Shown here: in pieces, positions 26,976 through 37,900 of the stretch
Position numbering within the stretch: position 1 is the stretch's first letter
How the letters are laid out: every line of letters begins with the position of its first letter
Assembly (NCBI GenBank): GCA_903928175.1
Contig: CAIYQA010000314.1
Coordinates: 1-43,121, forward strand
DNA length: 43,121 nucleotides
Direction: 5' to 3'
Origin: an uncultured Spartobacteria bacterium
GTDB lineage: Bacteria > Verrucomicrobiota > Verrucomicrobiia > Chthoniobacterales > Chthoniobacteraceae
Notes under the pieces: generated by a model
The model's database searches: none
Told to the model about the DNA's origin: nothing
Seen by the model: the letters and a program-made list of their open reading frames with translations, nothing else
Translations under genes and position numbers: made by a program

Positions 26976-27303
26976 TCGCACAACGACTTACGCAAAAGTC
27001 AAAGGCACTCCGAAATTTTTTCTCTGGACACTTCTTGGACACTCCTTCGGTTCCGATCTTCCAAATAACGGGTCTGTATCGATTTTGGAGACACGGGTGA
27101 AGCTTTCGCCGCATGATAGGCGGAGACCCGCGATAAACTGCCACTTCTCCGTGTTGATGGCTCATCTTCGGGCAAAGGTCCGTTTTCATCCCCGATAGCC
27201 AGCTTTTCCCAGATAACCTGTTGGACTTTTTCTGGCACACTCCTTTAGAGTCGTTTTGGCACTTTTTTCCCATGCCGACTTACCTTGATACGGAACATCG
27301 CTT

Positions 27304-27675
27304 TTACTTTGACACGGACGCACCGATTACAGCGGCGATGCTGGCCGATTCGTTTCTTGGCTTAGAGGGGATAGCGATGCCGATGTCGGCTTTGCGCAAG
27401 GCGGGCGTATCGTTCACACCGTCACCGGTTGCGGCGACGATCTCGCGCTTATCTTTGAGCGCGCCGACGATACGCATTTTCTGTTCTGCGATGACGCGAG
27501 CAAAGATGATTTCCGGGGCGTCGAGCGCGAGTTGGTCGTCCGGGAAACGCCCGAGCTGCTCACCGGTGACCACGACGGGGGCGTCGGAGCGAACCAGCCC
27601 GATCTCGCGGGCGATTGCCGCCGCGGTGTTGGGACGGTCGCCTGTAACCATGATTATGCATGACAATAGATGCAT
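27304..27675 (-). pseudogene. Truncated cation P-type ATPase fragment
   Basis: VTGDRPNTAAAIAREIGLV...IIFARVIAEQKMRIVGALK...VAATGDGVNDTPALRKADIGIAI; lacks both ends. Confidence 0.8.
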
Positions 27676-27692
27676 AGGGCAAAATCCGTGAA

Positions 27693-28484
27693 TCAGTCGC
27701 GGAGTCCGGGCGGACGCGCGTAGCCAACGAATATCGAACGATTCGCTTTGCTTTCGGGGGTGCGTGAGGAGCCGTTCAGATGAAAGTCAAAAACACTCAC
27801 TCCCCACCTTGATTTTCCGTGATACGAGCGCCCATTACTAGCCCCAACCATGATCTTGTTCTTTGTTCCTTTTTCTGTTCCGAGATAAATCATCGAGTGC
27901 GTCACCGGTGGATCGTGAGCGGTGCCATACGTGCCAGTCCAGAACAGCAGGTCGCCCGGGCGCAGATCATCGAGTTCGAAGGTATCCGCATTTTGGCTCA
28001 GAACCGCGCGGAAGGCGCCGGATTTCCTCAGCCAGATGTATTGGCTGCTGGCATCGCGCGGCACATTGGAGAAGCCATTCGTCTTGAGCACGTAGGAAAT
28101 AAATCCGGAGCAATCCATCCCACCGTTCGCAGGATCGTCCGAACCGTAAGTGTAAGTCAAATCCTGTGCCGTCAAGACCAGCGCGGAATCGATCAATTTC
28201 CTCACCCGCAACAACTCACCACTGTATTCGATGATTTCACTCGGCATTACGGTTGCGTTTGGAGCCGCAGAGGATTTTCGGGAGTCTTCTTCGCGCTTCG
28301 TTTTAAGAGAGACCGATGGTTCGTGAGATGATTCGGTTTTCTTCACGGGATCCGGTTCGGCGTCCTGCTCGATTGTGGGCGGTTTCTTCTTCGATTTCTT
28401 CGTCGGCGTTATCGCAACGAGGTTACTGGTGAAAACGCAACAGGCAAACGCCCAGACCACCAGTCTTGAAAACGACATCGTCAT
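27693..28484 (-). CDS. NlpC/P60-family cysteine peptidase, exported
   Basis: GGMDCSGFISYVLKTNG, LRPGDLLFWTGTYG, THSMIYLG. Confidence 0.85.
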   Translation of the reverse strand: MTMSFSRLVVWAFACCVFTSNLVAITPTKKSKKKPPTIEQDAEPDPVKKTESSHEPSVSLKTKREEDSRKSSAAPNATVMPSEIIEYSGELLRVRKLIDSALVLTAQDLTYTYGSDDPANGGMDCSGFISYVLKTNGFSNVPRDASSQYIWLRKSGAFRAVLSQNADTFELDDLRPGDLLFWTGTYGTAHDPPVTHSMIYLGTEKGTKNKIMVGASNGRSYHGKSRWGVSVFDFHLNGSSRTPESKANRSIFVGYARPPGLRD

Positions 28485-28657
28485 TAATATCTTAGCGTAA
28501 TTGCCTTATTGCTGTTCACGATGAGCAACACGATTCCGCCGACCAGCGAACCGAGGTCGACGAGCTTTTTCCGATCCGTGTAAGCGATGTCCTGGTAGGC
28601 GAACGATAGGATGCCAAGGATGATTAAAGCTATACCGATGAATGCGGCTGGTTTCAT
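28484..28657 (-). CDS. Small DUF3185-like membrane protein
   Basis: 57 aa MKPAAFIGIALIILGILSFAYQDIAYTDRKKLVDLGSLVGGIVLLIVNSNKAITLRY; TAATG overlap with next gene. Confidence 0.65.
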   Translation of the reverse strand: MKPAAFIGIALIILGILSFAYQDIAYTDRKKLVDLGSLVGGIVLLIVNSNKAITLRY

Positions 28658-28720
28658 AACTTATAAGTATTTCGGCAGACTCTGCCCACGGGTGGGTTCA
28701 GTTTGTGCTTTGGAGCGCCT

Positions 28721-28749
28721 GTAGGTCGGCGCTCAAAGCGCCAGCCTAC
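28721..28749. terminator. GC-rich hairpin downstream of BON gene
   Basis: gtaggtcggcgct-caa-agcgccagcctac (2 mismatches). Confidence 0.4.
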
Positions 28750-28764
28750 GGCACTCCGCAGGGT

Positions 28765-29550
28765 TTAGGAATTGGATGCTGCGGCAACCTCGATAGTCAT
28801 ATTGTTGATCACTTTGATCACCCCATAGGTGTCGGAAACCAACTTTGTAACCAGACTTTTTTCGGCAGCGTTCTTGGCAATCCCACTGATCGTAACCACG
28901 CCTTCCTTCGTCTGAATCATTGTCTTTAGCGAGCTAGTGGAACGATGAAGCATCAGCGACGTTTTGATCTGTCCAGTGATGGAAGCATCATCAATCTGTT
29001 CGCTCAGTGCTTCGAGTGGCTTGGACGGCATTTCTTTAATGGTCATTTCATTCTTAACCATTTTAACGCCTTCAACATCAATGGCGTATTCAGTAGTCAG
29101 TTCTTTTTGAGCTACGCTGGACGCCTCACCCCGCAAGCTGACAGTTCCTTTTTCCGTTGACACCTCAGTCTTGCTGGCGCTGACGTTGCGATGGAACATG
29201 AGTGCTGTTTTCACTTTTAGACTCAACCATCCGTCCGAGTGTTCGACGGGCTGTTCACCACTGACGCTCAGTTCGTTCTTCACGCTTTTGACTCCGGGCA
29301 GGCCCTCAACTGTATCCTGCGCCAGGGATTTATGGAAAGCTTCGGAGACGGTTCCTGTCAAGGTAACCATACCGTTGAGGGAGTCAGTCTTGACCGAATC
29401 GTCCTTAAGATAAGTTTTGAAAACATAGGAGTTTCCTGCCGACGATTCAATGCGGTCATCCATTTCGGATGCACGTAGAGATGAGCTATTGAAGAGCAGG
29501 GCGCTGGTGATAGCCAGGAGGGTGAGCGAGTGCGTTAATTGGTTTTTCAT
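28765..29550 (-). CDS. Exported BON-domain (OsmY-like) protein
   Basis: Signal peptide plus three BON-type repeats (GMVTLTGTVSEA, GTVSLRGEASSV, GVVTISGIAKNA). Confidence 0.85.
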   Translation of the reverse strand: MKNQLTHSLTLLAITSALLFNSSSLRASEMDDRIESSAGNSYVFKTYLKDDSVKTDSLNGMVTLTGTVSEAFHKSLAQDTVEGLPGVKSVKNELSVSGEQPVEHSDGWLSLKVKTALMFHRNVSASKTEVSTEKGTVSLRGEASSVAQKELTTEYAIDVEGVKMVKNEMTIKEMPSKPLEALSEQIDDASITGQIKTSLMLHRSTSSLKTMIQTKEGVVTISGIAKNAAEKSLVTKLVSDTYGVIKVINNMTIEVAAASNS

Positions 29551-29629
29551 GATGCGTTTGATTATATTTGTTGTGTGATTGATTTGCTTGATGCGAGCAA
29601 CATGGTGCATTGCCGACGGGTGGGTTGCT

Positions 29630-29647
29630 ATGGGGTGCAACCCTACC
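29630..29647. promoter_or_regulatory. Operator-like semi-palindrome ATGGGGT-gca-ACCCTACC
   Basis: Same motif at 29753-29770 and 42423-42440. Confidence 0.55.
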
Positions 29648-29752
29648 GATCGTGTGTTGCGTAATCGGCCCTGCTGGCAGTAGCATCGGCTCAGAATCGG
29701 AACATGTCTAAGAACACGAAGGGATGGTCAAAACATGGTTCGCCTCATCCAA

Positions 29753-29770
29753 GGTAGGGTTATACCCCAT
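29753..29770. promoter_or_regulatory. Operator-like semi-palindrome GGTAGGGT-tat-ACCCCAT
   Basis: Reverse orientation of 29630-29647; upstream of the pyruvate kinase gene. Confidence 0.55.
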
Positions 29771-29894
29771 AGCGCCCGCACGATTAACGGGATATTTTTT
29801 GCTTTTTGAACACAACAGCGGAAGGAAGAGAATGAACAGAAACGATTCCATCGTGGCGCACCACGCATCGTTAAAATACTAGAAGGATAAAATC

Positions 29895-31328
29895 ATGGCT
29901 CTTGCCACTAATAAAACGAAACTCGTGTGCACGATCGGACCGGCATCCGAATCGCCAGAGATCCTGCGGAAAATGCTTCACGCCGGGATGAGTATCGCCC
30001 GGCTCAATTTCTCGCATGGTGATCTTTCCTGGCATAAGACTGTTATCGAAAATCTTCGTCGCGCGGCTCTTGCAGAAGGAAAGCGTGTGACGATCATGGC
30101 CGATCTCCCAGGGCCGAAGATGAGAATCGGGCGATTGTCGCAAGAGCCTATTGTATTGACGCAGGGCGATGCTTTCACCTTGACCACGGACGATATCATC
30201 GGTGATCGGCAGCGCGTCTCCGCCAGATTTCCTCGTCTTATAGCAGTCGTAAAGTTGGGTGACTGCCTGTCCATCAACGACGGCAATATTCAACTGGAAG
30301 TTGTCAAGGTCGGGGGCAAGGATGTCGAGTGCCGCGTGCATGTCGGAGGCGAGGTCCACTCTCAAGCGGGGCTGAATTTCCCGGGAATCGACCTGGGCAT
30401 CAGTGCGTTTACCGAACACGACCGTGAATGCCTGAAGTTCGCACTGGAAAACGGAGTGGATGCGATCAGCCAATCCTTCGTAGAAACGTCGGCCGATGTT
30501 GACGCGGTGCGCAAGGCGGCAACAGATCTGGGACAGCACCCGTTCATCATTGCCAAGATCGAAAGAGCGAGAGCGCTGGCCCATGTCGATGAGATCCTGA
30601 AGTCCGCCGACGGGATCATGATTGCTCGCGGCGATTTGGGAGTGGAAACCCCAATAGAGAGAATTGCAGTGGTTCAGCAGCAACTGATCCGCAGGGCCAA
30701 CCTATTTGGGAAGCCCGTGATCACGGCCACGCAAATGTTGGAATCAATGGTGAACCATTACCGTCCCACCCGAGCGGAAGCCACCGATGTGGCCAATGCG
30801 ATCCTTGACGGCACGGATTGTGTGATGCTTTCCGAAGAATCGGCTATGGGCAAATTTCCGGTCGAGGCAGTGGAAATGCTCGCCAGGATCGCAGCCGCGA
30901 CTGAGCCGTGTCGCGCCGATGTTCGTGTCCGAGAGGTCTTCGCCGGCTACAAGCGTGAAGGCGACGCTTATCTCGTGGATTTCATTTCGCGCAACGTCCA
31001 GCATACAGTGGCTTATCTTGACCCAACGGCGGTTATCGTCATCACGGCCAAAGGGAACACTGCGCGAATGGTCTCCCGCTTCAAGCTTCCCGTGTGGATC
31101 GCGGCCGTAGCCCCGGAAGAAGCAATCTGTCAGGGCCTCCAGTTCTCATACGGAGTGTTTCCGGTTCACGCGCCGGAACATCCTGGGGATTTGAACGCGT
31201 TTGCCAGACGCTGGGTGAGCAGTGAAGGACTGGCCGAGGGACTGGTCGTGCTGACGGAAGGCCCTTCCCACGATAAACCAGGCGCGGCCCCTCGCTTGGA
31301 AATCTTCGATCTATCCGCATCGCGATAA
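29895..31328 (+). CDS. pyk: Pyruvate kinase
   Basis: TKLVCTIGPASES, MSIARLNFSHG, IMIARGDLGVETP, ITATQMLESM, TRAEATDVANAILDGTDCVMLSEESA. Confidence 0.97.
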   Translation: MALATNKTKLVCTIGPASESPEILRKMLHAGMSIARLNFSHGDLSWHKTVIENLRRAALAEGKRVTIMADLPGPKMRIGRLSQEPIVLTQGDAFTLTTDDIIGDRQRVSARFPRLIAVVKLGDCLSINDGNIQLEVVKVGGKDVECRVHVGGEVHSQAGLNFPGIDLGISAFTEHDRECLKFALENGVDAISQSFVETSADVDAVRKAATDLGQHPFIIAKIERARALAHVDEILKSADGIMIARGDLGVETPIERIAVVQQQLIRRANLFGKPVITATQMLESMVNHYRPTRAEATDVANAILDGTDCVMLSEESAMGKFPVEAVEMLARIAAATEPCRADVRVREVFAGYKREGDAYLVDFISRNVQHTVAYLDPTAVIVITAKGNTARMVSRFKLPVWIAAVAPEEAICQGLQFSYGVFPVHAPEHPGDLNAFARRWVSSEGLAEGLVVLTEGPSHDKPGAAPRLEIFDLSASR

Positions 31329-31383
31329 CCCCTAAAGCATCCGATACGCTTTGATTAAACCACGAGATAAGAAGTTTCATTTT

Positions 31384-33051
31384 ATGATAAAGTCAGAAAT
31401 TACCGTCGCTGAATACCTGATCACCCGGCTGAAAGAAATCGGGGTGGATCACCTCTTCGGCGTGCCGGGAGATTTTGTCCTCGGTTTCTTAAACCAGGTA
31501 ATGGAAAGCAACCTGAAGTATGTCGGCACATGCAATGAACTCAACGCGGCCTATGCCGCCGACGGCTACGCGCGGATTCGGGGCGTTGGCGCGTTTGTCT
31601 CGACCTTTGGGGTCGGAGAACTGAGCGCCATCAACGGCGTGGCGGGAGCATTCGCCGAAAGAGTGCCTGTGGTGGTGATCACGGGCTCGCCTCCAACGGT
31701 TGATTTCCGCACGCGGCCGCTGTTGCATCATACCTTGGGTGATTATCAGATCCCCTTGAAAATGTATGAGAAAATCACCGCGGCCGCCACCCAACTTGCT
31801 TCTGCTGAATCGGCCCCTGCTGAGATTGATCGGGTGTTGTCGGCTTGTCTTTTTCACCAACAACCAGTTTACATCAGTCTTCCCTCGGATGTGGTGATGA
31901 TGAAATGTAACCGACCGAAGGCTTTCCTCTTCCCAACACCCGGCCCTAGTGATCCAGATGCGCTCGGAGAGGCAATCCGGGAAGCGCTTGGAATGCTGAC
32001 TATGGCGCGGGAACCGATTGTAATCGGCGACGTGGACTTGATTCGCTTCAAGCTACAAAAGGAATTCGCAGGTTTTCTCGACAAAACGGGTTTTCCGTAT
32101 GTCACCATGATGCTTGGTAAAACCGTAATATCAGAGCATCACCCGCAATTTATCGGCCTCTTTGAGGGGGATCGGAGTCGCGACTACGTGCGGAACCGGG
32201 TCGAGTCCGCCGACTGCATTCTCCAACTTGGGGCCTTGATGACCGATTTTAACACGGGGGGATTCACAGCGAACCTCGACGACTCCAAGACGATCAGCGC
32301 CAACATCCGTTCCGTGAAGATCAAACACCACTATTATGAGAACGTGTATCTCCGCGATTTTATCCTTGGGCTGGCAAAAAAGCTTTCACGACGCGATCCC
32401 GCGACTCTTAAGATTCAATGCGCCGCAAATGGCTGTGTACACAGGCATACGGAGCCGTACCAACCCGATGCGCCCAAACCGCTGACTATCAAGCGTTTTT
32501 TCGACCGCATAAGTCATTTCATAAAAAACGATTCCATCGTCATTGCTGAAACAGGCGTATCTCTCTTCAGTGCCGCAGAGATGCTCATGCCGGAGGGAGC
32601 GACCTTCATCGGGCAGACCTTTTATGGATCGATTGGCTATACGGTCGGGGCAACCTTGGGAGCCAGTATGGCAGCGCGAGACCGGCCCACCGTATTGTTT
32701 GTGGGGGATGGCTCTTTTCAAGTCACTTGCCAGGATCTCTCGACGATAATTCGCAACCGTCTCAACCCCGTCATCTTTCTCATCAATAATGACGGGTATA
32801 CGATCGAGCGGGTGATCGTCGATCGCCCCTACAACGATATCCAACCCTGGCACTATCACAAACTCGTGGACGTATTTGGAGGAGGGCTGGCCCTTGATGT
32901 CCGCACGGAAGGGGAGCTGGAAGATGCGCTGGCAAAGGCTGCAATAGCGGACAGCCTCGTATTTATCGAGATTCACACAGGGCGGCTGGACTGCCCCGAG
33001 TCCCTTCGCAGTGCAGGTCGGTCCATGGCGAAGACAAATCAACTCGACTGA
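31384..33051 (+). CDS. Pyruvate/indolepyruvate decarboxylase family, TPP-dependent
   Basis: HLFGVPGDF, CNELNAAYAADGYAR, GDGSFQVTCQDLSTIIRNRLNPVIFLINNDGYTIE. Confidence 0.92.
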   Translation: MIKSEITVAEYLITRLKEIGVDHLFGVPGDFVLGFLNQVMESNLKYVGTCNELNAAYAADGYARIRGVGAFVSTFGVGELSAINGVAGAFAERVPVVVITGSPPTVDFRTRPLLHHTLGDYQIPLKMYEKITAAATQLASAESAPAEIDRVLSACLFHQQPVYISLPSDVVMMKCNRPKAFLFPTPGPSDPDALGEAIREALGMLTMAREPIVIGDVDLIRFKLQKEFAGFLDKTGFPYVTMMLGKTVISEHHPQFIGLFEGDRSRDYVRNRVESADCILQLGALMTDFNTGGFTANLDDSKTISANIRSVKIKHHYYENVYLRDFILGLAKKLSRRDPATLKIQCAANGCVHRHTEPYQPDAPKPLTIKRFFDRISHFIKNDSIVIAETGVSLFSAAEMLMPEGATFIGQTFYGSIGYTVGATLGASMAARDRPTVLFVGDGSFQVTCQDLSTIIRNRLNPVIFLINNDGYTIERVIVDRPYNDIQPWHYHKLVDVFGGGLALDVRTEGELEDALAKAAIADSLVFIEIHTGRLDCPESLRSAGRSMAKTNQLD

Positions 33052-33093
33052 GGAAGCGCACTATTTAGCGCCACGCTTAATGAAGGAGAGACA

Positions 33094-34191
33094 ATGACAA
33101 AAACTGCTGACGACGCAAACAACATGACCACCATGAAGGCCCTTGTCTTCCACGGGCCTAATAGCCTGGCGTTGGAGGATAGGCCCAAGCCGACGCTCAT
33201 CGAGGCAACGGACGCCATCGTGCGGATTACCACGACGAGCATCTGCGGAACCGACCTGCACATTCTAAAAGGCGACGTGCCGACAATCACCGACGGGCGC
33301 ATTCTCGGCCATGAGGGAGTGGGGATGATCGAGGAGGTGGGAACGAATGTATTGGGCTTTCACAAAGGGGACAAAGTAATCATCTCCCTTATTACCTCCT
33401 GTGGCAGGTGCAGTTTCTGCAAGAAAGCGATGTATTCCCATTGTCTCAACGGCGGCTGGCGGCTGGGCAATAGTATCGACGGCACTCAGGCCGAATACGT
33501 GAGAATCCCTTTTGCGGATACCGGCTTGCATCTGCTGCCGCCTGGGGTCGATGAAGAAGCGGCGGTCATGCTCAGTTGTATTCTCCCCACCGGGCTGGAA
33601 TGTGGGGCGCTCAACGGGCAAGTGAAGCCGGGGGACATCGTGGCGATTGTCGGCGCTGGTCCAGTGGGCCTTGCCGCCTTGCTCGCCGCGCAACTCTACT
33701 CGCCAGCCGAGATTATAATGATCGATCTCGATGAGAACCGGCTGGAGGTCGCCCGCTCGTTCGGCGCTACAAGGATCGTGAACAGCTCGGAGGGGAAGGC
33801 TGCAGAGCGGGTTATGGCGCTGACGCAAGCCGCCGGAGTGGACGTGGCCATCGAGGCTGTCGGCCTCTCCGCGACCTTCGACATCTGCCAGGCGATCATC
33901 GCCCCTGGCGGGCGCATTGCCAACGTCGGCGTTCACGGCAAATCGGTGGAACTTCACCTCGAAAGACTCTGGGCTTCCAATATAACGCTCACCACGCGCC
34001 TGGTAGACGCGGGGACAACGCCAATGCTTCTTAGAATGATCCAATCGGGACGCCTCGACTCAAAGAAACTCGTCAGCCACCGGTTCGAGCTATCGAAAAT
34101 CATGGAGGCGTACCATACCTTCGGGAACGCCACAAAAGAACGCGCGTTAAAGGTGGTAATCAAGAACGCGCCATCGCGGACGAAGCTCTAA
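33094..34191 (+). CDS. Zinc-dependent alcohol dehydrogenase (MDR family)
   Basis: SICGTDLHILKGD, GHEGVGMIEEVG, CGRCSFCKKAMYSHC, VGAGPVGLAALL. Confidence 0.95.
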   Translation: MTKTADDANNMTTMKALVFHGPNSLALEDRPKPTLIEATDAIVRITTTSICGTDLHILKGDVPTITDGRILGHEGVGMIEEVGTNVLGFHKGDKVIISLITSCGRCSFCKKAMYSHCLNGGWRLGNSIDGTQAEYVRIPFADTGLHLLPPGVDEEAAVMLSCILPTGLECGALNGQVKPGDIVAIVGAGPVGLAALLAAQLYSPAEIIMIDLDENRLEVARSFGATRIVNSSEGKAAERVMALTQAAGVDVAIEAVGLSATFDICQAIIAPGGRIANVGVHGKSVELHLERLWASNITLTTRLVDAGTTPMLLRMIQSGRLDSKKLVSHRFELSKIMEAYHTFGNATKERALKVVIKNAPSRTKL

Positions 34192-34232
34192 TGCAGGCTA
34201 TTACCTCCAGCGCATGAATGTTCCTTTTTCCA

Positions 34233-34703
34233 ATGAAGCGAAAATTCACAGTGTTCGTGTTTGTGCTGGTGTTTGTATCGGAGTCCTTCAGTGCGCAAAC
34301 ATCTGCCCTCTCTCTGGATAAGGCAGAGCCAAATAACCTCAGGGTATTTGTCGATCCGTGTTCCACTTGGGTGTCCTTGGATAAAGTCCGACTGATTCTC
34401 AGTCCGCTGACTCTTAAGGGGAAATTTTACCTTGCGGATTACCAGATCAAGGTGGTGCCCTATTTTTTTAAGAACGAGAAAGGCACCATGGTATTGGATG
34501 CGTCAGGCCCCATGGTGCGCAAACTCTTGAAAGGAACCGCAGTGCCTTTTACCGGAAAAGCCACCAATACCAAAAACGGCAGGATCAAGGTCATCGTTGG
34601 CAAGGCAACACCATCAGCGAATGATCGAGGCAGCGTTACCGTTTCGATTGCTACAGAAAATGGCATGGTGGTCTTCAACAGCTTCTACCACATTGGAAAG
34701 TAG
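34233..34703 (+). CDS. Exported hypothetical protein
   Basis: Signal-like MKRKFTVFVFVLVFVSESFSA. Confidence 0.6.
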   Translation: MKRKFTVFVFVLVFVSESFSAQTSALSLDKAEPNNLRVFVDPCSTWVSLDKVRLILSPLTLKGKFYLADYQIKVVPYFFKNEKGTMVLDASGPMVRKLLKGTAVPFTGKATNTKNGRIKVIVGKATPSANDRGSVTVSIATENGMVVFNSFYHIGK

Positions 34704-34818
34704 TGTGTTCTGTAGGCCCGGGAAAAGGGGGCGTCATACAGCAAGCTGAGGTGGCCCCGATTTCTCCCAGCATTGTTCTCTTTCAGCACGACTTTTCGGG
34801 TAACCCAAACAGCGAACA

Positions 34819-34844
34819 GTATATAGGGTGAACACCCCATATAC
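34819..34844. promoter_or_regulatory. Palindrome gtatatagggtgaacaccccatatac
   Basis: 26-nt inverted repeat with one mismatch, 66 nt before the 34911 start; same layout at 38550. Confidence 0.65.
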
Positions 34845-34910
34845 AAACTTCATCCCACGTCTCATTTTGTCACCTGAAATAAAACCAAAATTCTAATCGA
34901 AAGAACAAAT

Positions 34911-37900
34911 ATGACGCCCACGAGAAAAGTAGTATCCCGCGCCGCAGCCCCCGACAAAAAAGTAAAAACTCCCATGCGAGCCCGAAATACTTCTAAACAA
35001 TCGACAAATCAAACTCGGCCAACTGGCGTTACTGCAAAACCAAATATATGCATCGCCTCGGCGATAGCGGTTTTAAGCCTTCTGACAATTGCGCCCGGCG
35101 CAAAAGGGCAAGCTGTTTCCCTGGGATCGGCAGAGAATTTTACAATCGTCAGTGCACAGGGGGTCACCAATTCCGGACCTACCTTCATCACGGGAGACAT
35201 TGCCCTTAGTCCGAACATTTCGATCACGGGTTTTACCTTCGCACCCGCTGTAAGCGCAGGGGTCTTGAAAACAGGAAGTGTGCACTCCAATGATACGCTG
35301 GCAACACAAGCCCAGACCAGCGCGCTCGCCGCTTTTAATACTTTAGCTGGGCTATCATATCTTCCAGTAAACAACAAAACGGGCCTGGATTTGGGCGGTA
35401 TGACACTCACACCGGGCGTTTACCATTTCGATACATCTGTAGGTCTAACAGGAAATCTCACACTGGCTACTGGAGCCGATCCCAATGCGGTATTTGTTTT
35501 TCAAATCGGGAGCACGCTGACTACAGCGGTGGGAGCTTCTGTCGTTGTAACGGGTGCAGGCGCGGGAAGCGACCCCAATGTATTTTGGCAAGTGGGCAGT
35601 TCAGCAAGTCTGAACACCAACGCGGTATTTGACGGAAATATTCTCGCCTCGGCCAGCATTAGCTTTGGAACGGGTTCTACGCTCACGGATGGCAGAGCGA
35701 TTGCCTTGAACGGAGCCGTGACGCTGCTCGGCAACACGCTCTCCGCCCCTCCCCCGCCTCCAGCGGGCCCCGGTCGTTTTTGGAATGGCTCGACCGGCAA
35801 TCTTTGGTCATCCTTAACAAACTGGTCCACTACGGCGGCAGGCTTAGATCAGACCTCTCTCGTTCCAGGCGCAGATGTTGTTTTTTCGGTCACCGGTCCC
35901 ACTCCCTGGCCCCAAAACCAGAATACAATCCTCGACGTCAACACGACGATTTCGAGTCTTACTGTAAACGATCCGGCGGCGGTGACAATTAGCGGTCCAA
36001 ATACCCTTACGATTTCATCTACGGGGCTTTTAACGGGAATCAATATCAATAGCGGTGCTGGATTGACCACCATCAGCAGCAACCTGATGCTGGGCAATCT
36101 ATCCCAAATCATCGCCGTGAACAATGCGGCGGGCATGCTCATCAGCGGCGTGGTTGGAGGGAGCATTGGGCTTACCAAGGCGGGAACGGGCCTCTTGACG
36201 TTGACCGGCATCGAAACCTACACAGGCCCCACGGTAGTCACTGGCGGCGCGTTGCAAATCGGCGACGGGGTCACGCCGGGGACATCCATTGCCTCCTCGA
36301 ACTCGGTTCTCGTCAGCAATAGCACCGTATTAGCCATCGATCTCAAGAGCGGGGAGACATTTGGCAACAGTGTCACCGACAACGGGTTGATCGAAACGAT
36401 TGCCACAGGCACAAATACGTTATCCGGCATTCTAAGCGGCAGCGGCGGGGTCCTTGAAAGCGGAGCGGGCACCACCATTCTAACTGGCGTCAATACATAT
36501 ACGGGTGCAACGGCAGTTATCAACGGCACGCTCCAGGTGGGCAACGGGGCCACTGGTTCGCTGGCCGCATCCAGCCCGGTAAGCGTCAGCGCAGGAACGC
36601 TAGCCATCAACCTCGGCGATGGAGGTGCCTTCGCGAATAATGTGACGGACAACTCGCTGGTTACAACCATCGCAGATGGCAAAAACATTCTGTCGGGTGT
36701 TATTAGCGGCATCGGCTCCCTCGCACAGAATGGCAAGGGAATTACCGTCCTCACCGGGGCCAATACGTTTACTGGTCCGACCACGGTCAACCTTGGCACA
36801 CTGGCGGTGAATGGCTCGATAGCCGGAAACGCATTCGTTAACGGCGGAACACTCCGTGGCTTCGGTCGGATCGGCGGCAACGTCACCAATCGCTCTCTGG
36901 TTGTTCCCGGCGACGCAGTTGCGCCAGGCACTCTGACAATTGGAGGCGATTACACCCAGACTGCACAGGGGGTGCTCGGCATCCGGCTTGCATCGACGTC
37001 TAATTTTGACCGACTGATGGTCGGTGGAGGAGCCAATCTGAATGGCACATTGGCAGTCGGGTATTTGAATGGCTTTACAGCAAAGCCCGGCGATGAATTT
37101 AAAATTATAGAGACGCAGATCGGAGTGAATGGTCAGTTTAGCCAATTCGTCGATGCCCATGCCAATTCCAATCCGCTTCTGACATTGAAGGTGATCTATC
37201 TGCCTGAAAGTGTGCTTTTAAAGGTCGACCAGAAATCGTTTAAAACGGTTGTGAAAAATGCCTATCCGCCCGAGGCGTCCGTGGGAAATAACGGCGCCCT
37301 CTCCAATGAAATATCGGTCGCCCAGTCCCTCGACAAGTTGGCAGCAGCAAAGCCTGCCGCTCCTCTCATTCTGGAACTCGACAGTCTCTCCTCGGTACAT
37401 GATGTGGTTGCAGCCCTCAACGTGATTTCACCTGAGGATTTCGCGGCAATTTTCAATGCAGGTATCGCGATCTCCAACGTGCAGGTCGGTAACATCGAAC
37501 GGCGCCTTGAAGAAGCCCGGATGGGTTCAACCGGCTTCAGCGATTCCGGCCTCGTCTTAACCGATTCGCGCGGCGCGCAGAACTACGACAACAGCGGCAA
37601 GAACGTGCTCCGCCCTGACGGAAAGGTTGAATCCTTCAAAGAAACATATACCCCAACCACTGAGGACACAAAACGCTGGGGTTTCTTTGCTGCAGGCGTA
37701 GGAGAGTTCACGGATGTCGAGAACACTGGTTCCGCCCGCGGTTCGGATTTCACAACTGGCGGGGTAACCGTGGGGGCCGATTATCGAGTCTCCGATCATT
37801 TTATACTTGGTGCGACGATGGGTTACGCCAACACCACATCCGATCTGAATGCTGGTGGACGCTTGAATATCGACAGCGGAAAAGGCAGCTTATATGCGAC

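Noticed and set aside
26944-27273. Minus-strand ORF containing KCQNDSKGVCQKK and VSKKCPEKK tails next to the right repeat
   Set aside because: Could be another integrase tail remnant, but it overlaps the tRNA fragment, and the repeated tgg(a/c)cac words are too short to support a call.
29871-30683. Minus-strand ORF (270 aa)
   Set aside because: Antisense to pyruvate kinase, which is a clear CDS.
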